From Mangrovimicrobium sediminis (lineage in GTDB: Bacteria > Pseudomonadota > Gammaproteobacteria > Pseudomonadales > Halieaceae): a stretch of DNA of 64,000 nt. Of this stretch, positions 1 to 8,497 are shown piece after piece. The translations under genes and the position numbers were made by a program. A model generated the notes under the pieces. The model was not told the DNA's origin and searched no databases. It saw only the letters and a program-made list of their open reading frames with translations. Position 1 is the stretch's first letter. The number at the start of each line of letters is the position of its first letter. The stretch covers positions 1 through 64,000 of the forward strand of contig NZ_SRLE01000014.1 of assembly GCF_004745945.1 (NCBI RefSeq), in the 5' to 3' direction.

Positions 1-464
1 GCCGCCGCGGCGCGCGCCATCAGTCGCTGCACCGGTCCGCGATCGCCAAAGGGGTAGAGCTGGAACCAGTGGTCGCAATCCGTGGCCCGGGCGATTTCCT
101 CCAGGGTGTAGCTCGCCGCGGTACTGATCACCGCGCGGGTGCCGCGCGCCTCGGCGGCACAGGTGGCGGCAATATCACCGGTCCAGTGACTGATACCGGC
201 AGCACCGGTGGGCGCCAGCGCCACCGGCAGCGCCAGCGATTGGCCGGCCATCTCTACTGACATGCGCGGTGCCGACACGCCGGCCAGGCTGCGCTGACGC
301 AGGCGCCAGCGCGCGAAACCGGTTTCGTTTTCGCTGCGGGTGAGGCCGTCGTCCGCGGCGCTCTCGATGTACTGCCAGGCCATGTCCGGCAGGCGCTTGC
401 GCGCCAGCTCGCGCCAGGCGGCGACGCTCACCGGGGGTGCGGGATCGCGCAGGCCGAAGCGCAT
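1..464 (-). CDS. FMN-dependent alpha-hydroxyacid dehydrogenase, N-terminal part
   Basis: The reading frame runs off the left edge; 154 codons are present out of roughly 360-390 expected. Enzymes of the glycolate oxidase/lactate/mandelate dehydrogenase family oxidise 2-hydroxy acids to 2-oxo acids with FMN. The N-terminus shows the family landmarks: an active-site Tyr in YIESAADD near residue 32, the flavin-contacting LAPTG at 83-87, and FQLYPFGDR at about 134-142. The ATG at 464 lies one base after the stop of the upstream P450 (TGAGATG), so the two were probably translationally coupled. The substrate is unknown; a hydroxy acid from the neighbouring catabolic pathway is only a guess. The FMN-binding and catalytic C-terminal half lies outside the window. 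Confidence 0.85.
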   Translation of the reverse strand, partial: MRFGLRDPAPPVSVAAWRELARKRLPDMAWQYIESAADDGLTRSENETGFARWRLRQRSLAGVSAPRMSVEMAGQSLALPVALAPTGAAGISHWTGDIAATCAAEARGTRAVISTAASYTLEEIARATDCDHWFQLYPFGDRGPVQRLMARAAA

Positions 465-465
465 C

Positions 466-1456
466 TCAGCAGGCCTCCAGGCACAGCGGCGCGGGTCCGC
501 GCAGGGGCAGTGAGCTGTAGCGCGGCTGGCCATCCACACGATAGGCCGGCAGCGCGTCGAGCAGCGCGTTCACCGCCACCTCCGCCTCCAGGCGCGCCAG
601 GGCCGCGCCCAGGCAGTTGTGCAGGCCGGCGCCGAAACCCAGGTGCGGCTGCGGCGGACGGTGCAGGTCGAAGTCGTCGGGGTTAGCGTAGCGCGCGGGG
701 TCGCGATTGGCGCAGGCCAGCACGCAGGTCAGGTCGTCGCCCTCTTCCAGGCGTACGCCGGCCAGTTCCACCGCAGCGCCGCGCCGCCACCGCGGTGGCG
801 TTCACCATCAGGCTGACCAGGTCGTCACCCGGCGCCGCGCGGCGCTCGCGCATCAGCGCCAGCAGGTAGTCGGCCAGGGCGGTCTTGGCGGACTCGCGCG
901 CGGCCACCGCCACCTCGCGCGCCGCGGCGTCGAGAAACGAGGTGCTGCCGCCGGCCATGGCGTCGCTCCAGCGCACCACGTCCGCCAGCCGCTCGCGCGG
1001 CACGCCCATCATGCGGGCGATGACCATGGTCGGCAGCGGCCGGGTAAAGCCGGCGGAGAAGTCCACCACCTCGCCGTCGGCCAGGCGCGCGAGCAGCGGT
1101 GTGAGCAGGTCCTGCACCAGGGCCTGTACCTCACGGCGCAGCGCCTGCAGGGCTTGCGGGCGGAAGGCGGGCGCCCAGATTTCGCGCAGGGCGTTATGGC
1201 GCGCACGATCGTCCATGGCGATGAACGCATCGGCGCCGAAAATGTCCTCGACCACCGTACCCTCCACGCTAAAATGCGTGTAGTCGAGGGCGACCTGGCG
1301 CACGGCGTGATCTGTGGTCACCAGCCAGCGGCGGTGTTCGCTGTGCCAGACCAGCGGGCCCAGCTCACGCAGCGCGCGCAGGGCAGGCCACGGATCGCTG
1401 GCCAGCGTCGGGCAGAGCAGGTCGATTGTCGTCGTGGGTACGTTGTTGTTATCCAT
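466..1456 (-). pseudogene. Cytochrome P450 with internal deletion and frameshift
   Basis: The first frame (ATG at 1456) encodes a normal P450 N-terminal half through about residue 224 (TTDHAV, RHNALRE, DDLVSLMVN). The C-terminal part, with the heme-ligand loop FGAGLHNCLG, is intact but lies in another frame ending at 466. Compared with the intact P450s in this window, about 75 residues are missing at the junction near 771-800: the oxygen-binding I-helix and the K-helix ExxR. The junction sits in repetitive GC-rich sequence (CACCGCGGTGG next to GCTGCGGTGG), which suggests slippage or recombination. Without the I-helix and ExxR it cannot be a working P450. A sequencing or assembly error is less likely, because a simple indel would not remove 75 codons. 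Confidence 0.85.
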
Positions 1457-1561
1457 TACCGCTGCGCCTGGTGGCGGGGCCGGGTGGCGGGAACTGGCGT
1501 CCGTGTCGTTTGCACAGACAGCGGGCAGCGCCGCGCGGGCCGTCGCCGCGATCTTTAATAA

Positions 1562-1596
1562 TTGACATCATATTAGTTTTTTATTTTCATTGCCAA
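1562..1596 (-). promoter_or_regulatory. Promoter of the P450/FMN unit overlapping a 15-bp dyad
   Basis: Read on the minus strand there is a -35 TTGGCA (1596-1591), an 18-base spacer and a -10 TATGAT (1572-1567). The dyad CTAAT-ATGAT-GTCAA (1576-1562) overlaps the -10. This arrangement would let a bound regulator block RNA polymerase. The same dyad pattern occurs at nine other promoter regions of the window. Confidence 0.5.
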
Positions 1597-1658
1597 GCAA
1601 TTGTAGATTCGAGCGTGGCTCAAAACTCAATCAGCGAGAGCCTGCGACAGCCGGACGG

Positions 1659-1679
1659 ACAATAACTGTACAATTGTTA
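1659..1679. promoter_or_regulatory. Inverted repeat upstream of the DUF35 operon
   Basis: TAAC-N9-GTTA (1663-1679) is nested with ACAAT-N9-ATTGT (1659-1677) and overlaps a -10-like TACAAT (1669-1674) on the plus strand. No good -35 pairs with it. It lies about 100 bases before the operon start at 1775 and may be an activator or repressor site. The rest of 1457-1774 shows nothing else recognisable. Confidence 0.3.
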
Positions 1680-1774
1680 GTTAGCAGCCATGCCGCGGGC
1701 GATGCGCCAAGCACCGCAAGACGCGAAGCACCACCAGACGCCATGCACCACCAGAATAGTCAGGAGAAGTCTCG

Positions 1775-2206
1775 ATGAGCAAACCGCAACGCCTGTTGCC
1801 CAGACCCACGCCGGAAACCCAGCACTTCTGGGACGGCTGCCGCGAGGGTGAACTGCGCCTGCAGCGCTGCCGCGATTGCGCCGAGCCCTTCTTCCCGCCG
1901 CGCCCGTTCTGCCCGCACTGCGGCAAACGCGATGTCGAGGTGTTCCGCGCCAGCGGCCGCGCCACGCTCTACTCCTACGTCATCAACTACCGGCCGCGCC
2001 CGGACATGGGCGAGGAGCCCTATGCCATCGCCGTGGTCACCCTCGAGGAGGGGCCGCGGTTGATGACCAATATCGTCAGCTGCCCGCAGACACCGGAGGC
2101 GCTGCAACTGGACATGCCCCTGCAGGTGCACTTCGCCGCACAGAACGAGACCATCACCCTGCCCCTGTTCGAACCCGCGCAGCCGGCCCCGGGGGACACA
2201 CCATGA
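1775..2206 (+). CDS. DUF35 OB-fold protein with rubredoxin-like zinc ribbon
   Basis: 143 residues. An N-terminal helix (PETQHFWDGC) is followed by a CxxC...CxxC zinc ribbon at about residues 31-49 and an OB-fold (YSYVINYRP, MTNIVSC). Proteins of this family partner with thiolase-fold enzymes; in steroid side-chain degradation the DUF35 domain of ChsH2 is required by the aldolase Ltp2. Here the next gene is such a thiolase-fold protein and overlaps by four bases (ATGA), which supports a 1:1 complex. The start has a clear AGGAG upstream. It opens a plus-strand run of five genes to 6894. Confidence 0.88.
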   Translation: MSKPQRLLPRPTPETQHFWDGCREGELRLQRCRDCAEPFFPPRPFCPHCGKRDVEVFRASGRATLYSYVINYRPRPDMGEEPYAIAVVTLEEGPRLMTNIVSCPQTPEALQLDMPLQVHFAAQNETITLPLFEPAQPAPGDTP

Positions 2207-3348
2207 GCCTCGCCCCCGGCAGTATCGCGGTGGTCGGCGCCGCGGAGACCACGCAACTGGGCGTCATCCCCGACGTCTCCGCCCTCGGCCTGCACCTGGA
2301 CGCGGCGCTCAATGCGCTGGAGGATGCCGGCCTGAAACCCGGCGACATCGACGGCCTGGCCTGCGCCGGCGAGCACCCGTGGAATGTGTCGACCATGCTC
2401 GGCATCACCCCGAAGTGGGTGGACGGCACCAACGTCGGCGGCTGCTCCTTCATGCTCCATGTGCGCCACGCCGCGGCGGCCATCGCCGCCGGCTATTGCA
2501 CGACCGTGCTCATCACCCACGGGGAATCCGGGCGCTCGAATATCGGGGCACCGCAGTACGCGTCGGCGCCGGCCAGCCTGTTCGGCCAGTTCGAAATGCC
2601 CTACGGCGTGGCCGCTCCCGCCTCCATGTTCACCATCCCCGTCCTGCGCTACCTCAAGGAGACCGGGGCGGAGGTCGAGGACCTGGCGCGGGTCGCCGTG
2701 GTGCAGCGCGAATGGGCCGCGCGCAACCCGCGCGCCTACGCCCGCGAGCCAATCACGCTGGACGACGTGATGAACTCGAAGATGATCGCCTACCCCTACC
2801 GCAAGCTGATGTGCTGCCTGGTCACCGACGGCGGCGGCGCGCTGATCCTGACCAGCGCGGATCGCGCAAAGGATTTCCCGACGAAGCCGGTGTACATCCT
2901 CGGTACCGGCGAGGCGGTGGAGTGCGTCAGCATCAGCATGATGCAGGACTTCACCAGTTCCAAAGCGTTCCGCGTTTCCGGCAAGTCCGCCTTCGACGCC
3001 GCCGGCATCAGCCACGCGGACGTCGACCACCTGATGGTCTACGACGCCTTCGCCCACCTGCCCCTGTACGGCCTGGAAGACCTCGGCTTCTGCGCCCGCG
3101 GCGAGGCCAAAGACTTCTTCCGCGAGCGGCGCACCGCGCCGGGCGGCGAGCTGCCGATGAACACCAACGGCGGCGGCCTGAGCTACATGCACTCGGGCAT
3201 GTACGGCATGTACGCCCTGCAGGAGAGCGTGCGTCAGATGCGCGGCACCGCACCCGCCCAGGTGCAGGGCGCGAAGATTTCCGTATGCCACGGCGTGGGC
3301 AACATGTTCAGCGCCGCGGGCACGGTGATATTCAGCAACGAGATCTAG
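2203..3348 (+). CDS. Thiolase-fold lipid-transfer (Ltp/SCP-x-like) protein, probable CoA thiolase or aldolase
   Basis: 381 residues, a standard length. The start at 2203 overlaps the DUF35 stop. A Cys (C81, VGGCSFM) sits where thiolases carry the nucleophile. Otherwise it resembles Ltp2-type retro-aldolases: a Tyr in MVYDAF (Y280), and NTNGGGLSYMH (about 320-330) in place of the thiolase GHPxGA. It should cleave a beta-hydroxy- or beta-ketoacyl-CoA together with its DUF35 partner. Whether the reaction is thiolytic or retro-aldol cannot be settled by reading. Context with CoA ligase, hydratase and SDR fits one turn of side-chain beta-oxidation. Confidence 0.82.
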   Translation: MSLAPGSIAVVGAAETTQLGVIPDVSALGLHLDAALNALEDAGLKPGDIDGLACAGEHPWNVSTMLGITPKWVDGTNVGGCSFMLHVRHAAAAIAAGYCTTVLITHGESGRSNIGAPQYASAPASLFGQFEMPYGVAAPASMFTIPVLRYLKETGAEVEDLARVAVVQREWAARNPRAYAREPITLDDVMNSKMIAYPYRKLMCCLVTDGGGALILTSADRAKDFPTKPVYILGTGEAVECVSISMMQDFTSSKAFRVSGKSAFDAAGISHADVDHLMVYDAFAHLPLYGLEDLGFCARGEAKDFFRERRTAPGGELPMNTNGGGLSYMHSGMYGMYALQESVRQMRGTAPAQVQGAKISVCHGVGNMFSAAGTVIFSNEI

Positions 3349-3396
3349 CGCCGCGCCGCCGGGCGGCGCCCACGGGCGAACAGGAATAAACACAAT

Positions 3397-4941
3397 ATGT
3401 ACCCGGGCACCCACGCCAAGACCCAGCCGGAGCGGCTGGCCATCATCCAGCCCTCCAGCGGGCTGGCGCTCAGTTACCGCGAGCTGGATGAACAGTCCAA
3501 CCAGCTGGCGCAGCTGCTGTACGCCCAGGGCCTGCGCCGCGGCGACCACCTCGCACTGTTCCTGGAAAACCACCCGCGCTTTCTCGTCGTACTGTGGGCC
3601 TGCCTGCGCTCCGGCCTGTATTTCACGCCGATCAACCGCCACCTCTCCGCCGCGGAGGCCGCGTACATCGTCGACGACTGCGACGCACGCGTGCTGGTGG
3701 CCTCGGCGGCGCTGGAACAGAGCGAGGAACTCGGCCGGCTCGCGCCACGCTGCGAGCTGAAGCTGGCCATCGGCGGCGCCGTGCCGGGGTTCACCGACTA
3801 CGACACTGCCACCGCGCAGCAATCGACGCAGGCACTGGCCGAGGAGCACATGGGCACACTGATGCTGTACTCCTCCGGCACCACCGGCCGGCCCAAGGGC
3901 ATCAAGCGGCCGCTGCCCGAGGGCAGGCCCGAAGCCGGCAACCCAAGCACCCTGTTCGCGGCGAAGATGTTCAACATGGACAGCGAGACGGTGTACCTCG
4001 CCCCGGCGCCCATGTACCACGCGGCGCCGCTGGGCTACAGCAACGCCGCGCTGGTCAGCGGCGGCACCGTGGTGATGATGGACAAGTTCGAACCGGAACT
4101 GTCCCTGCAGTTGATCGAGCAGTATCGCGTCACCCACAGCCAGTGGGTGCCGACCATGTTCATCCGCCTGCTGCGCCTGCCCGACGCGGTGCGTGAACGC
4201 TACGACCTGTCCAGCCTGCGCTACGCGATACACGCCGCGGCGCCCTGCCCGGTTGAGGTGAAGCGGCGCATGATCGAGTGGTGGGGGCCGGTGATCGAGG
4301 AGTACTACTCGTCCACCGAAGCGGCGGGTTACACGCGAATTTCCAGTGAAGAGTGGCTGGCCCACCCCGGCTCGGTGGGCCGCCCGGTGGGCCGGCCGTT
4401 TCACATCTGCGACGAGGCCGGCAACGAGCTGCCCGCCGGGGAGCCAGGCATGATCTATGCGGAGATGACCCCGGGCGCCGAGGTCACTTACCACAAGGAC
4501 CCGGGCAAGTCCGCCGATGCGCGCCACCCGCGGCACGAGGACTGGCTGTGCGTGGGCGACGTCGGCTACCTCGACGACCAGGGCTACCTGTACCTCACCG
4601 ACCGCAAATCGTTCATGATCATCTCCGGTGGCGTGAACATCTACCCGCAGCAGATCGAGGACGCGCTGGCGCTGTACCCGGGCATCGAGGACGTCGCGGT
4701 GATCGGTGTGCCCAACGAGGACCTCGGCGAGGAGGCGCGCGCGCTGGTCCAGCTGGCACCGGGCAGCGAGGGCAGCGACGCCCTGGCGGAGCAGATCCAG
4801 GAGTTCGTGCGCGCCAGGCTGGGCAAGCAGCTGGTGCCGCGTTCGGTAGAATTTGTCGCCGCGCTGCCGCGCATGCCCACCGGCAAGCTCAACAAGAAAG
4901 CGCTGCGCGAACGCTACTGGCCCGCCCCGGTGCGGGGCTGA
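3397..4941 (+). CDS. Acyl-CoA synthetase (AMP-forming, class I adenylate-forming)
   Basis: 514 residues. The AMP-binding P-loop reads SSGTTGRPKGIKR near residue 155; the YYSSTEAAG adenine motif, the GDVGYLDDQGYLYLTDR hinge region and the C-terminal catalytic Lys in PTGKLNKKAL are all present. It should activate a carboxylic acid to its CoA thioester with ATP. It resembles the ligase at 51110 (same GRPKG-KR motif) more than the one at 41031. In the operon it supplies the CoA ester for the hydratase, SDR and thiolase-fold protein. The substrate is not readable; the neighbours suggest a cyclic or branched acid. Confidence 0.9.
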   Translation: MYPGTHAKTQPERLAIIQPSSGLALSYRELDEQSNQLAQLLYAQGLRRGDHLALFLENHPRFLVVLWACLRSGLYFTPINRHLSAAEAAYIVDDCDARVLVASAALEQSEELGRLAPRCELKLAIGGAVPGFTDYDTATAQQSTQALAEEHMGTLMLYSSGTTGRPKGIKRPLPEGRPEAGNPSTLFAAKMFNMDSETVYLAPAPMYHAAPLGYSNAALVSGGTVVMMDKFEPELSLQLIEQYRVTHSQWVPTMFIRLLRLPDAVRERYDLSSLRYAIHAAAPCPVEVKRRMIEWWGPVIEEYYSSTEAAGYTRISSEEWLAHPGSVGRPVGRPFHICDEAGNELPAGEPGMIYAEMTPGAEVTYHKDPGKSADARHPRHEDWLCVGDVGYLDDQGYLYLTDRKSFMIISGGVNIYPQQIEDALALYPGIEDVAVIGVPNEDLGEEARALVQLAPGSEGSDALAEQIQEFVRARLGKQLVPRSVEFVAALPRMPTGKLNKKALRERYWPAPVRG

Positions 4942-4998
4942 CAAGCGCGACGCGCGCCACAAGATAGCGTCTACGCGCGCAACAAGGAGACACCGACA

Positions 4999-5859
4999 AT
5001 GCCTTTTACCTGTGAAGAGATCAGCGCCCAGCGCGCCGACGACGTACCGTTCAGCTACGCGGATACGCAGATGCTGCTGTACAACCTGAGCGTCGGCATG
5101 GGCCGCGACCCCTACGACGAGAACGAGCTGCCCTACGTGTTCGAACACCCGGCACTCAAGGTCGTGCCCACCGCGGCCACCGTGCTCGGCGGTGGCGGCG
5201 CCGCCATTCTCGGCGCCGTGGACATCGACTGGACCATGGTCCTGCACGGCGAGCAGCGCCTGACCTGCCACCGTCCCCTGCCCGCGGCCGCGGAGCTCAT
5301 CGGCAGCACCTACATCTCGGAAGTGGTGGACAAGGGCCCGGAGAAAGGTGCCATCGTCACCCTGGAAGTGGACGTGCGCCTGGCCGGCGGCGAGCCGCTG
5401 TACACCATGCAGAACGTGATCTTCATGCGCGGCAACGGCGGCTGCGGCGGCCTGGCGACGTCCGCGGCAACCCCGCACACCCTGCCCGAGCGCGAGCCGG
5501 ACATGGTGCACGTCTCCGAAACGCGCCAGGACCAGGCACTGCTCTACCGTCTCAATGGCGACCGCAACCCGCTGCACGCGGAGCCGGCCTTCGCCGCCCG
5601 CGCGGGTTTCCCGAAACCGATCCTGCACGGCCTGTGCAGCTACGGCATCGCCTGCCGAGCCCTGCTGGCCAGCGTGTGCGACTACGACCCGGCGCGCATC
5701 CGCCGCTTCGACGTGCGCTTCACCTCGCCGGTATTTCCCGGCGAGACCATCCACACGGATATCTGGGTGGACGGCGACGCAGTGTCCTTCCGCTGCCGGG
5801 TGCCGGCGCGGGATATCGTGTCGATCAACAACGGGTACTGCGAATTGAACCCGGCGTAA
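4999..5859 (+). CDS. MaoC-type 2-enoyl-CoA hydratase (double hot-dog)
   Basis: 286 residues, the usual length of the stand-alone hydratase-2 domain of peroxisomal-type multifunctional enzyme 2. An N-terminal degenerate hot-dog is followed by the catalytic one with the hydratase-2 signature YRLNGDRNPLH and the PILHGLCSYG helix at about residues 180-215. It hydrates trans-2-enoyl-CoA to the 3R-hydroxyacyl-CoA. AAGGAG precedes the ATG. The next gene is an SDR resembling the dehydrogenase domain of the same multifunctional enzyme, so the two probably carry out consecutive steps. Confidence 0.88.
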   Translation: MPFTCEEISAQRADDVPFSYADTQMLLYNLSVGMGRDPYDENELPYVFEHPALKVVPTAATVLGGGGAAILGAVDIDWTMVLHGEQRLTCHRPLPAAAELIGSTYISEVVDKGPEKGAIVTLEVDVRLAGGEPLYTMQNVIFMRGNGGCGGLATSAATPHTLPEREPDMVHVSETRQDQALLYRLNGDRNPLHAEPAFAARAGFPKPILHGLCSYGIACRALLASVCDYDPARIRRFDVRFTSPVFPGETIHTDIWVDGDAVSFRCRVPARDIVSINNGYCELNPA

Positions 5860-5961
5860 CACGCCGGACCAACGACCGAACGAGGAAGCTGGCCAGGTGG
5901 GCCAGCGATAACACCGGGCCTGCAAGCCCGGCCTGATAAAACTGAACTCCAGGAGAATCCC

Positions 5962-6894
5962 ATGTCCGCAAGCAGCAGCGACGCCCCCGTCGCCATCGTC
6001 ACCGGCGCCGGCCGCGGCCTCGGCCGCGAACACGCACTGGCCCTGGCCCGCGCCGGTTACGACCTCGTGGTCAATGACCTCGGCGGCGCCGGCGACGGCA
6101 CCGGTGCCGACGCCACACCGGCGCAGCAGGTGGTGGCACAGATCGAGGCGCTGGGACAGCGCGCCATCGCCAACGGCGCGGACGTCTCCAACTGGGAGGC
6201 CGCGGGCGAGATGATTCGCAGCGCGGTCGAACATTTCGGGCGGCTGGACGCGCTGGTCAACAACGCCGGCATCCTGCGCGACCGTACCATCGCCAACATC
6301 ACCGAGGAGGACTGGGACCTGTCCATCGCGGTGAACCTCAAAGGCAGTGCCGCGCCCCTGCACCACGCCGCCGCCTACTGGCGCGACCTGAGCAAGGCGC
6401 GCGGCGAGCCGGTGAACGCGGCGGTGGTCAATACCACCTCAGCCTCGGGGCTGTACGGTGCCGCCGGGCAGTCCAACTACGCCGCGGCCAAGCTGGGCGT
6501 GGCGGCGATGAGCGTGGCGGCGGCGCGCGAACTCGGTCGTTACGGCGTGCGCGTCAACGTGCTGGCGCCGGCAGCGGTCACTCGCCTCACCGAGGGCGTG
6601 ATGAAAACCGAGGAGTTGAAACAGCGCCTGCAGCCGCGCTTCGTCGCGCCGCTGGTGGTCTACCTGCTGAGCGACGCCGCGCGCGACATTACCGGCCGCG
6701 TGTTCGAGATGGGCGGCGGCGCGCTGGTGGCCGTGGACATGCCGCGCCCCGGCGCCGGCCTGCGCCACGCGGACGGCGAGTGGACGCCCGAGCGCATCGC
6801 CGAGATCATGCCAACGCTGCTGGAACAGGTGCCGGCGCAACCTTCCGGTATCGAGGCCATGCAGTACATGATGAGCGCGCCGCTGGACGAGTGA
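5962..6894 (+). CDS. SDR, 17beta-HSD4/MFE-2-like 3-hydroxyacyl-CoA dehydrogenase
   Basis: 310 residues, longer than a classical SDR and like the MFE-2 dehydrogenase domain. Visible are the nucleotide loop TGAGRGLG near residue 14, VVNDLGGAGDG, NNAGILRD, the catalytic Ser in TTSASG and YAAAK. It should oxidise the 3R-hydroxyacyl-CoA made by the preceding MaoC hydratase with NAD(P). A CAGGAG ribosome site precedes the ATG. It is the last gene of the plus-strand unit; the MFS gene converges nine bases downstream and no terminator hairpin is visible between them. Confidence 0.88.
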   Translation: MSASSSDAPVAIVTGAGRGLGREHALALARAGYDLVVNDLGGAGDGTGADATPAQQVVAQIEALGQRAIANGADVSNWEAAGEMIRSAVEHFGRLDALVNNAGILRDRTIANITEEDWDLSIAVNLKGSAAPLHHAAAYWRDLSKARGEPVNAAVVNTTSASGLYGAAGQSNYAAAKLGVAAMSVAAARELGRYGVRVNVLAPAAVTRLTEGVMKTEELKQRLQPRFVAPLVVYLLSDAARDITGRVFEMGGGALVAVDMPRPGAGLRHADGEWTPERIAEIMPTLLEQVPAQPSGIEAMQYMMSAPLDE

Positions 6895-6903
6895 CGCGCA
6901 AGC

Positions 6904-8172
6904 CTACGCCGGTTCGGCTACCGCCACCGGCGGGAACTCAGGGTAGCGCCCCATGGTGAACAGCAACCCGGACGCCACCACGAACAGCGGCATGAACAGC
7001 CACAGCGCCGGCTGGTAACTGCCGCTCACGTCGTAGACATAACTCGCGATCAACGGCCCCAGCCCAGTGGCGACGCTCCACAGGCTGACGATACAGCCGA
7101 ACACCACGCCGAAGCTGCGCAGTCCGAAGTGGCGAGTGGCGAGGTAGGCCACGACGTCGAGCTCCGCGCCCAGTGCCAGCCCCAGTACCACCACCGCGAA
7201 CAGCGCGACCGGCACCGACTGCGGCGCGTAGATGAAACACAGGCAGGTCACGATCGGCGCCAGCACCACCAGGCCGCCGATCAGGTTGCCGTCGAGCCGG
7301 TCCAGCAGGTAGCCGGTAGCCAGCCGCCCGATGATCGAGGTAACCCCCACCGCGCCGGCAATCGCCGCGGCGGTATCGCGGCCCAGGCCGTTGTCGCTCA
7401 TGATCGGCACCAGGTTCATCACCAGGCCGATGATTGCCAGGGTGATGCAGAAGGCGGCCAGCGCGAGTTGGGCAAAGCGCCGGGAAAGTATCGCCTGTTT
7501 CGCCCCCAACCCCGGCTGCGGCACGCGGCCGGCGGCAGTGGACGACGCGCGGCGGGCGTCGTCCGCGGCGCTGGTGAAGCGCAGGTAGGCCAGCGGGAAA
7601 AGCAGGACCAGGCAGATGACGGCGAGCGCGACATAGCTGCTGCGCCAGCCCACATGCTCGATCAACTGGTTGCTGAGCACCGGCACCAGCGCCGAACCCA
7701 GTCCCGTCCCGCATAGCGTCACCGCCAGCGCCAGCCCGCGGCCCTGGGTGAACAGGCTGGACACCGCCGCCGTCCACATGGTCGGCTTGGTGAACAACCC
7801 GCCCAGCGCGAGCAGCATCCACAACCCCCACCAGGAGTAGAGGTTCGCGGTGGCCAGCGACAGCGCCGCCAGGAAACCGCAGTACATGAGGATTCCGGCG
7901 AGTGCCAGGCGTCGCGGTCCGCAGCGGTCGATCAGCGCACCGACAAACGGTGCCAGCGAGGCGCCGACGAAGGTGAGCAGGGTAAACCCGAACATGATCT
8001 GCGAGCGGCTCCAGTCGAACTCCGCCTCCAGCGGCGCCAGGAACACCCCGGTTGAATAGATGTGCACCGTGCCCAGGGCCATGCCCAGCATGCCGACCAG
8101 GACAACGCTCCAGTGGCGTCGCCATTCCTGCGCTGTGCCCGCATGAGCCGCACCTGCTTCCGCTTCATTCAC
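6904..8172 (-). CDS. MFS transporter (OFA/monocarboxylate-like)
   Basis: About 422 residues with twelve hydrophobic segments; the loop after the second segment (DRCGPRR) is typical of the major facilitator family. It probably moves an organic acid or pathway product across the inner membrane. I chose the GTG at 8172 because it follows a GGAGG and matches the usual N-terminus. The frame stays open to an ATG at 8337, but that 55-residue extension is encoded by a 15-bp tandem repeat, and a perfect -10 box at 8349-8344 would place the transcript start at about that ATG. It is transcribed away from the receptor at 8498. Confidence 0.82.
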   Translation of the reverse strand: MNEAEAGAAHAGTAQEWRRHWSVVLVGMLGMALGTVHIYSTGVFLAPLEAEFDWSRSQIMFGFTLLTFVGASLAPFVGALIDRCGPRRLALAGILMYCGFLAALSLATANLYSWWGLWMLLALGGLFTKPTMWTAAVSSLFTQGRGLALAVTLCGTGLGSALVPVLSNQLIEHVGWRSSYVALAVICLVLLFPLAYLRFTSAADDARRASSTAAGRVPQPGLGAKQAILSRRFAQLALAAFCITLAIIGLVMNLVPIMSDNGLGRDTAAAIAGAVGVTSIIGRLATGYLLDRLDGNLIGGLVVLAPIVTCLCFIYAPQSVPVALFAVVVLGLALGAELDVVAYLATRHFGLRSFGVVFGCIVSLWSVATGLGPLIASYVYDVSGSYQPALWLFMPLFVVASGLLFTMGRYPEFPPVAVAEPA

Positions 8173-8190
8173 TGCCCTGCCCTCCGCCGC

Positions 8191-8256
8191 TCTTATTGTT
8201 GTGTCGCGTGTTGTTGTGTCGCGCGTTGCTGTGTCGCGTGGTGTTGTGTCACGGAG
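8191..8256. repeat. 15-bp tandem repeat, about four copies
   Basis: Units of roughly TTGTTGTGTCGCGTG recur four times with small changes. On the minus strand they would encode a repeated DTTxR peptide in the 5-prime extension of the MFS frame. Because the repeat lies between the promoter and the preferred GTG start, copy-number change would alter the leader length rather than the protein. Confidence 0.7.
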
Positions 8257-8343
8257 TGCTCCGCGCAGCTCGCCCCGGCGCGCAGAGCTGAACAGACTCC
8301 CCCGGCGCACCACAGCGAGCGTCAATATACGAAACATTCTCTC

Positions 8344-8365
8344 ATTATAGTTGACGATTTGTCAT
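8344..8365 (-). promoter_or_regulatory. MFS -10 box next to a 15-bp dyad
   Basis: A perfect TATAAT lies at 8349-8344 on the minus strand. Immediately upstream of it is the dyad ATGAC-AAATC-GTCAA (8365-8351), in the spacer region. No -35 at standard distance is visible. The dyad is also 133 bases before the TonB receptor start at 8498, so it could serve both directions. Confidence 0.45.
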
Positions 8366-8497
8366 TTATATGCCAAATATTAACTGAGGAATCCACTTGG
8401 ACTTCAAGCGAATTCTTGTCAGTTAAATGCTGCAAATAAGCCAATAAAAGCACCACCGCAAGCACACCGGATAGCGCGATAGACGCCTGGAGCCATA

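Noticed and set aside
2020-6366. 1448-codon open frame on the minus strand
   Set aside because: It lies antisense to five well-supported genes; its composition is that of a high-GC shadow frame with no domain pattern.
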